A DNA stretch of 64,000 bases from CAMLOF01 sp041913045 (GCA_041913045.1 JAYSGB010000002.1:1-64000); one strand, 5' to 3'; positions 15,364 to 26,174 are shown, numbered from the stretch's first letter. A program made the numbers and translations. Notes: generated by a model from the sequence alone, not told the origin.

Positions 15364-16443
15364 TTACAGCTTCGCGCCTTGCATGTAACGGTCGAACGAC
15401 GCCTCGGTGAAGCGGAACCACAGGTTGGCGTCCTTGCGGTAGTTGGCGTAGTCGGTGTAGATCTTCTTCCAGTTCGGGTTCTTGGCGCTCAGGTCAGCGT
15501 AGAGCTCGTTGGAAGCCTTGAACGCAGCGTCCATGACCGTCTTCGGGAAGGCCTGGATCTTGACGCCGGAAGCAGCCAGCTGCTTGAGCGCCGTGGGGTT
15601 CAGGATGTCGTAGCGCGCCTGCATGGTGGTGTGCGCAATGGCTGCCGCACATTCCACAATGGCTTTGTTTTCAGCAGACAGAGCGTTGTAGGCCGCGGTG
15701 TTGCAGTACAGAGTCAGCTGCGGGCCGCCTTCCCACCAGCCGGGGTAGTAGTAGTTCTTGGCAACTTTGTTGAAGCCCAGCTTCTGGTCGTCGTAAGGAC
15801 CGACCCACTCGGCAGCGTCGATGGTGCCTTTTTCCAGTGCCTGGTAAATCTCGCCAGCCGGGATGCTTTGTGGCACACCGCCCAGGGCACCGTGGATCTT
15901 GCCCACGAAGCCGCCAAGACGCATCTTCAGACCCTTCAGGTCGGCCACGCCCTTGATTTCCTTGCGGAACCAGCCACCCATCTGGGCACCGGTGTTACCC
16001 ATGGGGAAGTTGACGATGTTGTACTGGGAGTAGAACTCGCGGAACAGCTTCATGCCGTTACCTTCGTACTGCCATGCGGTCATCTGGCGGCTGTTGAGGC
16101 CGAAAGGAATGGCCGTGTCCAGAGCAAACGTGTCGTCCTTGCCAAAGAAGTAATACGGGGCGGTGTGAGCTGCCTCGATGGTGCCTTGCTGAATAGCGTC
16201 AACCACGCCGAATGCGGGCACCAGTTCACCGGCAGGGTGCACCGTGACCTGGAACTTGCCGCCGGACATGGCGGTGACGTGTTTGGCAAACACCTCGGCC
16301 GCGCCGTAGATGGTGTCCAGCGCCTTGGGGAAGCTGGACGCCAGACGCCAACGCACTTGCGCCTGGGCGTGTACTGCGGGTGCGGCACCAGCGGCCAGGA
16401 CACCGGCAATACCGGCGTTTTTGATCAGGGAACGACGATCCAT
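15364..16443 (-). CDS. TRAP transporter solute-binding protein (DctP family, 2-oxoacid/monocarboxylate-like)
   Basis: This 359-residue periplasmic receptor begins MDRRSLIKNAGIAGVLAAG, a twin-arginine type signal, with cleavage near VHAQAQ. Family segments include GGKFQVTVHPAGELVPA, LKGLKMRLGG and AAEWVGPYDDQKLGF, followed by YYYPGWWEGGPQ. The last two resemble the TakP/lactate-binding group, in which an arginine plus these residues hold a carboxylate or 2-oxoacid. The substrate is therefore probably a monocarboxylate or 2-oxoacid, as inference. A GGAG site precedes the ATG. Genes for both membrane subunits follow. Confidence 0.85.
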   Translation of the reverse strand: MDRRSLIKNAGIAGVLAAGAAPAVHAQAQVRWRLASSFPKALDTIYGAAEVFAKHVTAMSGGKFQVTVHPAGELVPAFGVVDAIQQGTIEAAHTAPYYFFGKDDTFALDTAIPFGLNSRQMTAWQYEGNGMKLFREFYSQYNIVNFPMGNTGAQMGGWFRKEIKGVADLKGLKMRLGGFVGKIHGALGGVPQSIPAGEIYQALEKGTIDAAEWVGPYDDQKLGFNKVAKNYYYPGWWEGGPQLTLYCNTAAYNALSAENKAIVECAAAIAHTTMQARYDILNPTALKQLAASGVKIQAFPKTVMDAAFKASNELYADLSAKNPNWKKIYTDYANYRKDANLWFRFTEASFDRYMQGAKL

Positions 16444-16618
16444 TGTTGCTTGACTCCAAGTAGAAGTTGTCGAAAAGTGGAGCTTGTGCAGCCGCTGAGA
16501 AATTCAGTAAAACTGCCAAGACGCAGCGGATTTTACGGATCGACTGTGGGACAAACCGGGGGGGGGTTTCCCTCGGTTTGATGCGTTAGGCCTGAAATAT
16601 TTTCAAGACCCAGAGGGC

Positions 16619-18505
16619 TTAATTCACGACCTTGAGTTGAGCAGGCGCGGCATTGATCAACGCGGCGAAACGCGCACGAACGCTGGTCTCGATGCCTTGC
16701 GCGTCGAGCCCCAGCATGGCCAGCAGTTTGCCCGGGTCACCGTGCTCGATGAATCGATCGGGCAAGCCCAGGTTCAGCACCGGCAAAACCTTGCCATTTG
16801 CCTGCAAGGCCTCAAGCACAGCACTGCCCGCACCACCGGCAATGGCCCCCTCTTCAACCGTGACGATGGCGTCATGTTCGCTCGCTACCTTGTCGAGCAG
16901 GTCAAGGTCGAGCGGCTTCGCCCAGCGCATGTTAACCACGGTGGCGTTGAGCGCCTCCCCCGCCTGCAATGCAGGGTAAAGCAAGGTGCCAAAGGCCAGT
17001 ATGGCCACGCCCTTGCCCCGGCGGCGGATTTCGCCCTTTCCATACGGCAGGCTTTCTGGCCTGCCAGGCAACTGTGTACCAACACCAGCGCCACGCGGGT
17101 AACGCACGGCCACGGGGTGGTTTTGCTCATAGGCGGTGGTAAGCAGGCGGTAGCACTCTGCCTCGTCAGCCGGGCAGGCGATCGCCATGTTGGGAATGCA
17201 GCGAACGAACGGGATGTCATAGGCGCCAGCGTGGGTGGCGCCGTCTGCCCCCACAATGCCAGCGCGGTCCAGCGCAAAGACCACTGGCAGGTTCTGCAAT
17301 GCAACGTCGTGCACGAGTTGATCGTAGGCACGCTGCAGGAAAGTGGAATAGATGGCCACCACCGGCTTGACGCCCTCACAGGCCATGCCCGCCGCAAAAG
17401 TGACCGCATGCTGCTCGGCAATGCCGACATCATGGTAACGGTCGGGGAAGCGCTGGTGGAATTCCACCATGCCTGAACCTTCGCGCATGGCGGGGGTGAT
17501 GCCGACCAGCCGCTTGTCCTGCTCCGCCATGTCACATAACCATTGGCCAAACACCTGGCTGAAGGTGGGTTTGGCCGGTGTGGCGGGCTTTTGCAGGCCC
17601 ACGCTAGGGTCGAACTTGCCAGGGCCGTGGTAGGCAATCGGGTCGGCCTCGGCCAGCTTGTAGCCCTGCCCCTTTTTGGTGACCACATGCAGAAACTGCG
17701 GGCCTTCCAGGTGGCGGATGTTCTGCAGCGTGGGAATAAGTGAGTCGAGGTCGTGCCCGTCGATGGGGCCGATGTAGTTGAAACCAAACTTCTCGAAAAG
17801 CGTGGCGGGCACGACCATGCCCTTGGCCTGCTCCTCCAGCCGCTTGGCCAGTTCGAACAGCGGCGGCGCCACGCTGAGCACCTGCTTGCCCACGTGCTTG
17901 GCGGCCGAATAGAAACGTCCGCTCATCAACTGCGCCAGGTAGCGGTTGAGCGCCCCAACTGGCGGGCTGATAGACATGTCGTTGTCGTTGAGGATGACGA
18001 GCAGGCGGCAGTCGGCCACGCCCGCGTTGTTCAGGGCCTCGAACGCCATGCCTGCGGTCATGGCCCCGTCACCGATGACGGCGATGGAGTGGCGAAGCTC
18101 GCCCTGCTGCTTGGCAGCCAGTGCCATGCCCAGCGCGGCGGAAATGCTGGTGGAAGAATGCGCCGTGCCGAAGGCGTCGTATTCGCTTTCGCTGCGCATG
18201 GGGAAGCCGCTGATGCCTCCGAGCTGGCGCAAGGTGGGCATCTGGTCGCGACGTCCGGTCAGGATCTTGTGCGGGTAGGTTTGGTGGCCCACGTCCCACA
18301 CCACGCGGTCTTGCGGGGTGTTGAAGACGTAATGCAAAGCCACTGTGAGCTCGACTGTGCCCAGGTTGGAGCTGAGGTGCCCGCCCGTCTTGGCTACGCT
18401 GTGCAGCAGGAATTCACGCAGCTCATCGGCCAGGGGGCGCAGTTGCTGGCGCGACAGGCGGCGCAGGTCGGCGGGGGAATTGATGGTGGAAAGCAAGCCA
18501 CTCAT
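16619..18505 (-). CDS. dxs: 1-deoxy-D-xylulose-5-phosphate synthase
   Basis: This 628-residue thiamine-diphosphate enzyme catalyses the first step of the MEP isoprenoid pathway (pyruvate plus glyceraldehyde 3-phosphate). The ThDP/Mg motif GDGAMTAGMAFEALNNAG is present. So are the conserved HTYPHKILTGR and DRAGIVGADGATHAG segments and the C-terminal transketolase domain. Length is canonical. It is the third gene of xseB-ispA-dxs, a standard proteobacterial operon, with a 28-base gap after ispA. Confidence 0.97.
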   Translation of the reverse strand: MSGLLSTINSPADLRRLSRQQLRPLADELREFLLHSVAKTGGHLSSNLGTVELTVALHYVFNTPQDRVVWDVGHQTYPHKILTGRRDQMPTLRQLGGISGFPMRSESEYDAFGTAHSSTSISAALGMALAAKQQGELRHSIAVIGDGAMTAGMAFEALNNAGVADCRLLVILNDNDMSISPPVGALNRYLAQLMSGRFYSAAKHVGKQVLSVAPPLFELAKRLEEQAKGMVVPATLFEKFGFNYIGPIDGHDLDSLIPTLQNIRHLEGPQFLHVVTKKGQGYKLAEADPIAYHGPGKFDPSVGLQKPATPAKPTFSQVFGQWLCDMAEQDKRLVGITPAMREGSGMVEFHQRFPDRYHDVGIAEQHAVTFAAGMACEGVKPVVAIYSTFLQRAYDQLVHDVALQNLPVVFALDRAGIVGADGATHAGAYDIPFVRCIPNMAIACPADEAECYRLLTTAYEQNHPVAVRYPRGAGVGTQLPGRPESLPYGKGEIRRRGKGVAILAFGTLLYPALQAGEALNATVVNMRWAKPLDLDLLDKVASEHDAIVTVEEGAIAGGAGSAVLEALQANGKVLPVLNLGLPDRFIEHGDPGKLLAMLGLDAQGIETSVRARFAALINAAPAQLKVVN

Positions 18506-18533
18506 GGTTCAGGTTCTCGGTTGCGGCGCGGCA

Positions 18534-19457
18534 TCAATGGGTGCGGCGCACCACCCAATCGGCAATGGCGTGCAGGGCACGGGTGTCGGGCAGACCACTG
18601 GCGTCGAGCAAAGCGTGTGCTTCATCCAGCAAGCCCTGCGCATAAGCTTGTGCGCCGTCCAGGCCCAGCAGCGATACGAATGTGGGCTTGTCCGCTGCAG
18701 CGTCCTTGCCTGCGGTCTTGCCCAAAGTGGCGGAGTCGGCGGTAACGTCAAGGATGTCGTCAACCACCTGGAAAGCAAGCCCCAGGGCGCGCCCATAGGC
18801 AGCCAACGCAGGCAGCGACTCGGGCCGGGCACCCGCAGCGGTAGCGCCCATGGTGACGCTGGCCAGCAAAAGAGCTCCCGTCTTGCGGCGGTGCATCTCT
18901 TCGAGCTGGCTTTGGCTGAGCACTTGGCCCACGCCAGCCAAGTCAATGGCCTGTCCGCCTGCCATGCCCTGGTGCCCAGCGGCAATGGCCAACTGGCGGC
19001 ACAGCCGCGCCACCTGAACATCGCTCAAGCTGCCGTCGTCTGGGGCAAGCAACTCAAAGGCCAGCGCCTGCAGAGCATCTCCGGCGAGCAGCGCCTGGGC
19101 TTCGCCAAACTTCACGTGCACGGTGGGCTTGCCACGGCGCAGAACGTCGTTGTCCATGCAGGGCATGTCGTCGTGCACCAGGGAATAGGCATGCACCAAC
19201 TCCAAGGCACAAGCCGCACGCAGCGCAGCCTGCGCGGCGTTGCCCTGCAACTCGCCACCGTTGACCGCCTCGGCAGCCGCGAGCACCAGCAAAGGCCGCA
19301 GGCGTTTGCCGCCATCGAGCACGGCGTAGCGCATGGCATCGCCCAAGCCAGCGGGCGCATCAGCCGGCACCCATTTTTCCAGAGCCCGCTCAACGCGTTC
19401 GAGTTGCGATTCGACCCAGGCAGGAAAATCCAGCGCGCATTCCACGTTCTGCATCAT
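18534..19457 (-). CDS. ispA: Farnesyl/geranyl diphosphate synthase
   Basis: This 307-residue polyprenyl synthetase has a first Asp-rich motif DDMPCMD with the following RRGKPTVH. The second is VVDDILD, and the lysine-containing GGKRLRPLL is also present. These bind Mg-diphosphates of the allylic and IPP substrates. I start it at the ATG at 19457, which overlaps the xseB stop as ATGA; an ATG 15 bases upstream is also in frame. It supplies C15 diphosphate for quinone side chains and undecaprenyl phosphate. Confidence 0.95.
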   Translation of the reverse strand: MMQNVECALDFPAWVESQLERVERALEKWVPADAPAGLGDAMRYAVLDGGKRLRPLLVLAAAEAVNGGELQGNAAQAALRAACALELVHAYSLVHDDMPCMDNDVLRRGKPTVHVKFGEAQALLAGDALQALAFELLAPDDGSLSDVQVARLCRQLAIAAGHQGMAGGQAIDLAGVGQVLSQSQLEEMHRRKTGALLLASVTMGATAAGARPESLPALAAYGRALGLAFQVVDDILDVTADSATLGKTAGKDAAADKPTFVSLLGLDGAQAYAQGLLDEAHALLDASGLPDTRALHAIADWVVRRTH

Positions 19458-19699
19458 GCGCCTCCGGTCCAATTCTTGAGTTCGCCGTTGTCCATCACCT
19501 GGATCTGCTGCTCCACGGCGTCGAGCTTGGCACGGCAGAACTGCAGCAGCACTGCACCGCGTTGGTAGGCTGTGAGCAGTTCGTCCAGCGGCAGTTGACC
19601 TGCGTCCAGACGCACCACCAGCGCCTCCAGCTCCTGGAGGGCAGCTTCATAGGTGGTGGGCAGTGGAGCGGTGTCTTGCGACGCAGGGGGCTTGGCCAT
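19454..19699 (-). CDS. xseB: Exodeoxyribonuclease VII small subunit
   Basis: This 81-residue protein has the XseB core YEAALQELEALVVRLDAGQL followed by LLTAYQRGAVLLQFCRAKL and a short tail. It forms the helical small subunit of exonuclease VII; xseA is not in the window. It is first in the xseB-ispA-dxs operon. The upstream gap of about 200 bases to the divergent protease gene holds the promoters of both, which I could not place confidently. Confidence 0.93.
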   Translation of the reverse strand: MAKPPASQDTAPLPTTYEAALQELEALVVRLDAGQLPLDELLTAYQRGAVLLQFCRAKLDAVEQQIQVMDNGELKNWTGGA

Positions 19700-19896
19700 G
19701 TGGGGAAGATTTGCGGGAAACGTGCGATTTTAGGCTTTTCCCTCCATCTCGGAACTGACGGCGACGTTCGGCCCCGCGTCACGCAAGTGCATGCGGGTTC
19801 GCGGCACTGGCATTTTCCGGACGTCCTGCCACAATGGGCCTTCTGACCACCCCAGAAGGAGCGCGGCATGCCCCCACTCCCCAAGGCTAGCCAGCC

Positions 19897-20832
19897 ATGA
19901 AGCGCCCTGCCATCTACAGCAGCGGGCGCACGCCTGCAGCCGCCCCCGTTGATGCGGCAGGGCTTGGTGTTGGCTCCAGTTCGCAAGAGGCACCCCCCCC
20001 GCCGGTGGATTCACCCACACTTTCCGGATGGCGCACCCAGCTGGCCCGTGTTGCCGTGCATCCCGTTGCGCTGTGGGCTGGCATGGCGCTGCTTGGCACG
20101 CTGTTGCTGCTGAATCTGTGGCGGGGCCCTGCAAGCAGTGGATCAATCACACAAAAAACCATTGACGACGCCGTGCTGCACACCCTGAATGAGAAGGTGC
20201 TGCCATCGCAGGTGGCACGCGCCTACGAGGCGGTGCTGCCTTCGGTTGTCCGTGTAACGGGCTACGTCACCCACCCCAAGACGGGGGAGCAGATTGAACA
20301 CGGCGTGGGTACGGGGGTTGTCATCGTGGACCGGGGGGTGATCCTGACCAATCTGCACGTAGCAGCAGGCGCCCAGACGCTGAAGGTGGAGTTCCACGAC
20401 GGAACCGAAACCGCTGCCAGTCTGGTAGGTGCCCAGCCCGAGCACGACTTGGCGGTGTTGCAGGCCCACGAGGTGCCAGATGACCTTCAGCCCGCCACCA
20501 TGATCTCGACCGCCGACCTGCTTCCCGGCGATCAGGTGGCCGCAGTGGGCTTTCCCTTTGGCATCGGGCCTTCGGTTTCGGCGGGCGTGGTGTCCGGGCT
20601 GCAACGCTCCTTCGAGTCGCCGGACGGCAAACAGTCCATGGACAACCTGATCCAGTTCGACGCCGCGGCCAACCCGGGCAATTCCGGCGGCCCGCTGGTG
20701 ACCATGAGCGGCGAGGTGGTGGGCATCGTCACTGCCATCTACAACCCCAACCGGCAGCGCACGTTCGTGGGCATAGGCTTTGCGGTGCCCATTGAAAGTG
20801 CTGCGTCCGCCGTGGGGCTGCCGCCCTTCTAA
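19897..20832 (+). CDS. Membrane-anchored S1C (HtrA-like) serine protease without PDZ domain
   Basis: This 311-residue protein has a Pro-rich cytoplasmic N-terminus and one membrane helix at about residues 50-73. A trypsin-like DegP/HtrA domain follows. The catalytic triad is H154 (TNLHVAAGA), D184 (EHDLAVLQ) and S263 (NPGNSGGPL). The domain ends with GIGFAVPIESA, after which HtrA proteins normally carry one or two PDZ domains; here the gene stops within about ten residues. The active site is predicted to face the periplasm. The MoxR gene starts 21 bases downstream, so protease and MoxR/VWA module are probably cotranscribed. Confidence 0.85.
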   Translation: MKRPAIYSSGRTPAAAPVDAAGLGVGSSSQEAPPPPVDSPTLSGWRTQLARVAVHPVALWAGMALLGTLLLLNLWRGPASSGSITQKTIDDAVLHTLNEKVLPSQVARAYEAVLPSVVRVTGYVTHPKTGEQIEHGVGTGVVIVDRGVILTNLHVAAGAQTLKVEFHDGTETAASLVGAQPEHDLAVLQAHEVPDDLQPATMISTADLLPGDQVAAVGFPFGIGPSVSAGVVSGLQRSFESPDGKQSMDNLIQFDAAANPGNSGGPLVTMSGEVVGIVTAIYNPNRQRTFVGIGFAVPIESAASAVGLPPF

Positions 20833-20853
20833 CCCCCTGTTGAAAGGCACGAC

Positions 20854-21864
<1,011 letters not shown>

Positions 21865-21879
21865 GACCGGAGCACCGCC

Positions 21880-22872
21880 ATGTGGTGGAACCGCCGCCCC
21901 GCCGCCAACGACCCGCCGCCTGCATCTGCGGCGCAGGGCCAGGCGCCTGAGCGTGCCGAAGCGTTGCTGCGGCGCCTGGAGTGGACCGTATTGCGCCGTC
22001 TGGACGGCCTGGTGCAGGGTGAACATCGCACCTTCATGCGAGGCGGCGGCCTGGACCTGGCCGACCTGCGCGAATACCAGCCGCACGACGACGTGCGCCG
22101 CATCGACTGGAACGTGACCGCCCGGCTGCAACAGCCCCATGTGCGCCTGTTCCTGGAAGACCGCGATCTGGTGGCCTGGTTCGTGCTGGATTGCAGCCAA
22201 TCCCTGCGCTTCGGTGGGGCCGACCGCGACAAACGCCAGGTGATGCTGGAGTTCGTGGCGGTGCTGGCAAAAGTGCTGGCACAACACGGCAACCGGGTAG
22301 GTGCGCTGATCTACGGAAACGGCCCGCAACGTCTGGTGCCGCCAGGCGGGGGCAGACAGCAGGTACTGCGCCTGCTGCACACCATGGACACACCGGGCGA
22401 CAACGCCCAGGGCAAGAGCGACACCACCGAAACCCGGCTGGCCGAATGGCTGAGCGCCGCCGGACAATTCATGAAGCGCCGGGCAGCGGTTTTCGTGCTG
22501 TCAGACTTCATCAGCGCCCAGGGATGGGAACACCCGCTGGGCCGCTTGGCCCTGAAGCACGATGTGCTGGCCGTGCGCCTGTTTGACCCGCTTGAGCAAA
22601 ACCTACCAGACCTGGGTTTACTGCCACTGCGCGACGCCGAGAGCGGCGAAAGGCTGTGGGTGGACACACACGACGCGGGGTTTCGCCAGCGTTTTGCCCG
22701 GCTGGCGGCAGAGCGCGAGGAAAGCATCCGCCAAGGCCTGGCCCGTGCAGGGGTGGACACACTTGAGGTATCCACCAGCGACAACCTGGGCGAAGCGCTT
22801 TTGCGTCTGGCTGCCATGCGCCGCCACCGCCCCGCAGGCATGAACCAGAAGGCCGGGGGAGGCAAGGCATGA
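21880..22872 (+). CDS. DUF58 domain protein (MoxR partner)
   Basis: This 330-residue protein carries the DUF58 signature DLADLREYQPHDDVRRIDWN followed by VTARLQQPHVRLFLEDRD, and a degenerate von Willebrand A-like fold (WFVLDCSQSLRFGG, AVFVLSDFIS). No signal peptide is present, so it is cytoplasmic. In MoxR operons this protein is thought to bridge ATPase and membrane VWA protein. Its stop overlaps the next start by four bases. Confidence 0.88.
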   Translation: MWWNRRPAANDPPPASAAQGQAPERAEALLRRLEWTVLRRLDGLVQGEHRTFMRGGGLDLADLREYQPHDDVRRIDWNVTARLQQPHVRLFLEDRDLVAWFVLDCSQSLRFGGADRDKRQVMLEFVAVLAKVLAQHGNRVGALIYGNGPQRLVPPGGGRQQVLRLLHTMDTPGDNAQGKSDTTETRLAEWLSAAGQFMKRRAAVFVLSDFISAQGWEHPLGRLALKHDVLAVRLFDPLEQNLPDLGLLPLRDAESGERLWVDTHDAGFRQRFARLAAEREESIRQGLARAGVDTLEVSTSDNLGEALLRLAAMRRHRPAGMNQKAGGGKA

Positions 22873-23915
22873 AACCACTGATGACCTTCATGTGGCCGCA
22901 ACTGCTGTGGCTGTTGCTGGCCGTACCCTTGCTCGTGCTTATCTACATTTGGATGCTGCGGCGCAAGCGGCAGATGGCGGTGCGCTACGCCAGTCTGTCC
23001 CTGGTTAAAGAGGCCATGGGCGCACAAGCATGGAAACGGCACATTCCCGCCGCGTTGCTGCTGCTGGCCATTACCGTCATGCTGCTGGCCGCTGCCCGCC
23101 CCTATGCCACGGTGACCCTGCCCAACACCCAGCAGACCATCATCCTGGCCATGGATGTCTCGGGCAGCATGCGTGCCACAGACGTGGAACCCAACCGGCT
23201 GGTGGCGTCGCAGAACGCGGCCAAGGCTTTCCTGGCCGAACTGCCGCGCCACGTGAAGGTTGGCATCGTCGCCTTTGCGGGAACGGCCCAGGTGGTGCAG
23301 CCCCCCACATTGAGCCGCGAGGACCTGTCGGCCGCAATTGACCGCTTTCAAATGCAACGCGCCACCGCCATCGGCAGCGCCATCGTGGTGTCGCTGGCCG
23401 AAATCTTCCCCGACGCGGGCATAGACCTCTCCGAAATGACCTACGGCAGCAGCTCCCGCGGCCGCCCCATCGACGACCAGCGCGCCAAACGCCCGCCGCA
23501 CACTCCTGTGCCGCCTGGCTCATACAGCTCGGCGGCCATCATCCTGCTGACTGACGGCCAGCGCACCACTGGCGTGGACACCTTGGAAGCAGCCCAGATG
23601 GCAGCCGAACGCGGCGTGCGCATCTACACCGTGGGCGTGGGCACCGTGGAGGGCGAGACGATCGGGTTTGAAGGCTGGTCCATGCGTGTGAGACTGGACG
23701 AAGAAACCCTGAAGGAAGTTGCCGTGCGCACGCTCGGTGAATACTTCTATGCGGGCACTGCCGAGAACCTGCGCCAGGTCTATGAATCTCTGGGCACCCG
23801 CCTGACCGTGGAGAAGAAGGAGACCGAGGTCTCCGGCCTGCTGGCCTTGCTGGGCGCGCTGCTCGCACTTTGCTCGGCTGCCCTGTCCTTGTGGTGGTTC
23901 AACCGCATCGCGTGA
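22869..23915 (+). CDS. VWA-domain membrane protein (BatA-like)
   Basis: This 348-residue protein has two N-terminal helices (LLWLLLAVPLLVLIYIWML and AALLLLAITVMLLAA), then a VWA domain with an intact MIDAS motif DVSGSMRATD and the downstream T and D elements (RATAIGSAI, LLTDGQRTTG). One C-terminal helix (GLLALLGALLALCSAALSLWW) closes it. This is the BatA layout, with the metal-binding VWA domain in the periplasm between helices. BatB, which usually follows, is absent, so the operon is a reduced MoxR-DUF58-VWA form. Confidence 0.88.
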   Translation: MKPLMTFMWPQLLWLLLAVPLLVLIYIWMLRRKRQMAVRYASLSLVKEAMGAQAWKRHIPAALLLLAITVMLLAAARPYATVTLPNTQQTIILAMDVSGSMRATDVEPNRLVASQNAAKAFLAELPRHVKVGIVAFAGTAQVVQPPTLSREDLSAAIDRFQMQRATAIGSAIVVSLAEIFPDAGIDLSEMTYGSSSRGRPIDDQRAKRPPHTPVPPGSYSSAAIILLTDGQRTTGVDTLEAAQMAAERGVRIYTVGVGTVEGETIGFEGWSMRVRLDEETLKEVAVRTLGEYFYAGTAENLRQVYESLGTRLTVEKKETEVSGLLALLGALLALCSAALSLWWFNRIA

Positions 23916-24083
23916 CGAATCCGCGCCAGCGCGCGGACCTTTATTCGCCCCCCGGGGTACAATCCCGGTCCCTTTTCAACTCAATGGGAGTTGTTTCACC
24001 CTTCCCGCGCTGATCCGTTCATTCGTATCAATCAAAGCGCTTCCCTGCCCCTTCATAGGGGGAGTCTTTAGGTCAAGACCACC

Positions 24084-25235
24084 ATGTCTGATTTGAGTCT
24101 TCAATTGCAGCAGGCCGCAAGCCAATTGCCCGTTTCCAGTTACTTCGACCAGGCGCTGTTCCAGCGCGAACTGGAGACCATCTTTCAGCGCGGGCCCCGC
24201 TATGTGGGGCACATCAACGCCGTACCCAACGTGGGTGACTACTATGCCCTGCCTCAAGAAGGCGAGGGCCGCGCACTCGTGCGCACCGCCAATGGCGTGG
24301 AACTGGTCAGCAACGTCTGCCGCCACCGCCAGGCCGTTATGCTCAAAGGCCGCGGCAACCTGGGTGAGAACAAGAGCGGCCACGCGGGTGGCAACATCGT
24401 CTGCCCCCTGCACCGTTGGACGTATTCCGGCGGCTCGGCCCTGGGCAGCGTCGGCGAGCTGATTGGCGCGCCGCATTTTGCGCAGGACCCCTGCCTGAAC
24501 CTGCAGCGCTACCCGCTGCGCGAGTGGAACGGCATGCTGTTCGAGGACAACGGCCGCGACATCGAGGCCGATCTGGCCAACATGGGCCCGCGCAGCACGC
24601 TCAACTTCGACGGCATGGTGCTGGGCCACGTGGAACTGCACACCTGCAACTACAACTGGAAGACCTTCATCGAGGTCTACCTGGAGGACTACCACGTCGT
24701 GCCCTTCCACCCCGGGCTGGGCAACTTCGTGACCTGCGACGACCTGAAGTGGGAATTCAAGCCCGAATACTCCGTTCAGACCGTCGGTGTGCAGAACCTG
24801 ATGGGCAAGAGCGGCAGCCCCGTCTACCAGAAGTGGCACGACGTGCTGATGCAATACCGCAACGGCGAACTGCCCGAGCAGGGCGCCGTGTGGCTGACCT
24901 ACTATCCCCACATTATGGTGGAGTGGTACCCGCACGTGCTCACCGTTTCCACCCTGCACCCCATCAGCGTGGACAAGACGCTGAACATGGTGGAGTTCTA
25001 CTACCCCGAGGAAATCGTCGCCTTCGAGCGCGAATTCGTCGAAGCCCAGCAGGCCGCCTACATGGAAACCTGCATCGAGGACGACGAGATCGCCGAGCGC
25101 ATGGACGCAGGCCGCAAGGCCCTGCTGGCGCGCGGCGACAACGAGGTCGGCCCCTACCAGAGCCCCATGGAAGACGGCATGCAGCACTTCCACGAGTGGT
25201 ACCGCGCCAGACTTGGCGAGCACCTGAAGGGCTGA
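24084..25235 (+). CDS. Rieske non-heme iron oxygenase alpha subunit
   Basis: This 383-residue ring-hydroxylating-type oxygenase holds the Rieske [2Fe-2S] cluster by C79/H81 (CRHRQ) and C107/H110 (CPLHRW). The mononuclear iron ligands are H204 and H209 in EDYHVVPFHPG. The catalytic domain is SRPBCC type. Homologs of this subgroup are widespread in Burkholderiales as stand-alone genes without a beta subunit; the substrate is not known to me. No reductase gene is nearby. A TACAAT hexamer at 23958-23963 could be its -10. A small CAACTC/GAGTTG inverted repeat lies at 23977-23993. Confidence 0.85.
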   Translation: MSDLSLQLQQAASQLPVSSYFDQALFQRELETIFQRGPRYVGHINAVPNVGDYYALPQEGEGRALVRTANGVELVSNVCRHRQAVMLKGRGNLGENKSGHAGGNIVCPLHRWTYSGGSALGSVGELIGAPHFAQDPCLNLQRYPLREWNGMLFEDNGRDIEADLANMGPRSTLNFDGMVLGHVELHTCNYNWKTFIEVYLEDYHVVPFHPGLGNFVTCDDLKWEFKPEYSVQTVGVQNLMGKSGSPVYQKWHDVLMQYRNGELPEQGAVWLTYYPHIMVEWYPHVLTVSTLHPISVDKTLNMVEFYYPEEIVAFEREFVEAQQAAYMETCIEDDEIAERMDAGRKALLARGDNEVGPYQSPMEDGMQHFHEWYRARLGEHLKG

Positions 25236-25295
25236 GCCATCGCCCCAGCGCACGCCCCCCGGCCAGCCGAGGTCCGCACCATCCAGGCGCTCTGG

Positions 25296-26174
25296 ATGGT
25301 GCTGGCCGGTTTTCTGTTTGCCAGCATGGGGGTGTGCATCAAGTTCGCTTCGGCGCACTTCAACAGCTTCGAGATCGTGGCCTACCGGGGCCTGATCGGC
25401 GTCGTTTTCCTGATCGGACTGACCCGCGCACGCGGCGTGTCGCTGGCCACCACTGTGCCGATGATGCATGTTTGGCGCAGCATGGTGGGCGTGATCGCGC
25501 TGGTCACCTGGTTCTACGCGATTGCCAGCCTGCCACTGGCCACGTCCATGACGCTGAACTACATGAGCAGCATCTGGATTGCGGCCTTTTTGTTGGGCGG
25601 CGGCTTGCTGCTGCAGCGCAGCCCGGTGCAACTGCGCCAGCAAGGGCCCTTGTTTTTGACGGTACTGGCCGGTTTTGCAGGTGTGGCCTTGGTGCTGCGC
25701 CCAACTTTCGACGCCCACCAGATGGTGGGTGGACTGGCAGGGTTGATGTCTGGCCTGTTCTCGGCCTTTGCCTATCTGCAGGTCGCGGCCCTTTCACGCG
25801 TGGGTGAACCGGAAAGCCGCACGGTGTTTTATTTCTCCATCGGCGCCAGCCTGGTGGGCTTCATGGGCATGGCGGTCGTGGGTGCCAGCCCGTGGCACTG
25901 GCCTTCGGCCTTGTGGCTACTCCCCATTGGACTGCTGGCCGTGTTCGGCCAGCTTTGCATGACCCGCGCCTATGCCAGCGGAGCCACGCTGGTGGTGGCC
26001 AACCTGCAATACTTTGGCATTGCGTTCGCGGGCATCTACAGCATCACCGTCTTTGGCGACGACCTTCCCCTGGCAGGCTGGCTGGGCATGGGCCTGATCG
26101 TGGCCAGCGGCATTGCCGCCACTTTTCTGCGCGAACGCGCCGTACCCAAGCTGCCTGCGGAGGAGCACGCATGA
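25296..26174 (+). CDS. EamA/DMT-family exporter
   Basis: This 292-residue protein has ten predicted membrane helices in two EamA repeats (FASMGVCIKFASAHFNSFE ... TLNYMSSIWIAAFLLGGG; second half TLVVANLQYFGIAFAGIYS). It belongs to the drug/metabolite exporter superfamily. The ATG at 25296 is the first standard start, yet the 60 bases between the Rieske stop and this ATG are in the same frame and read like a natural N-terminus (RPAEVRTIQALW). The real start may be a rare codon near 25239. It is translationally coupled to the next gene (ATGA overlap). Substrate unknown. Confidence 0.82.
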   Translation: MVLAGFLFASMGVCIKFASAHFNSFEIVAYRGLIGVVFLIGLTRARGVSLATTVPMMHVWRSMVGVIALVTWFYAIASLPLATSMTLNYMSSIWIAAFLLGGGLLLQRSPVQLRQQGPLFLTVLAGFAGVALVLRPTFDAHQMVGGLAGLMSGLFSAFAYLQVAALSRVGEPESRTVFYFSIGASLVGFMGMAVVGASPWHWPSALWLLPIGLLAVFGQLCMTRAYASGATLVVANLQYFGIAFAGIYSITVFGDDLPLAGWLGMGLIVASGIAATFLRERAVPKLPAEEHA

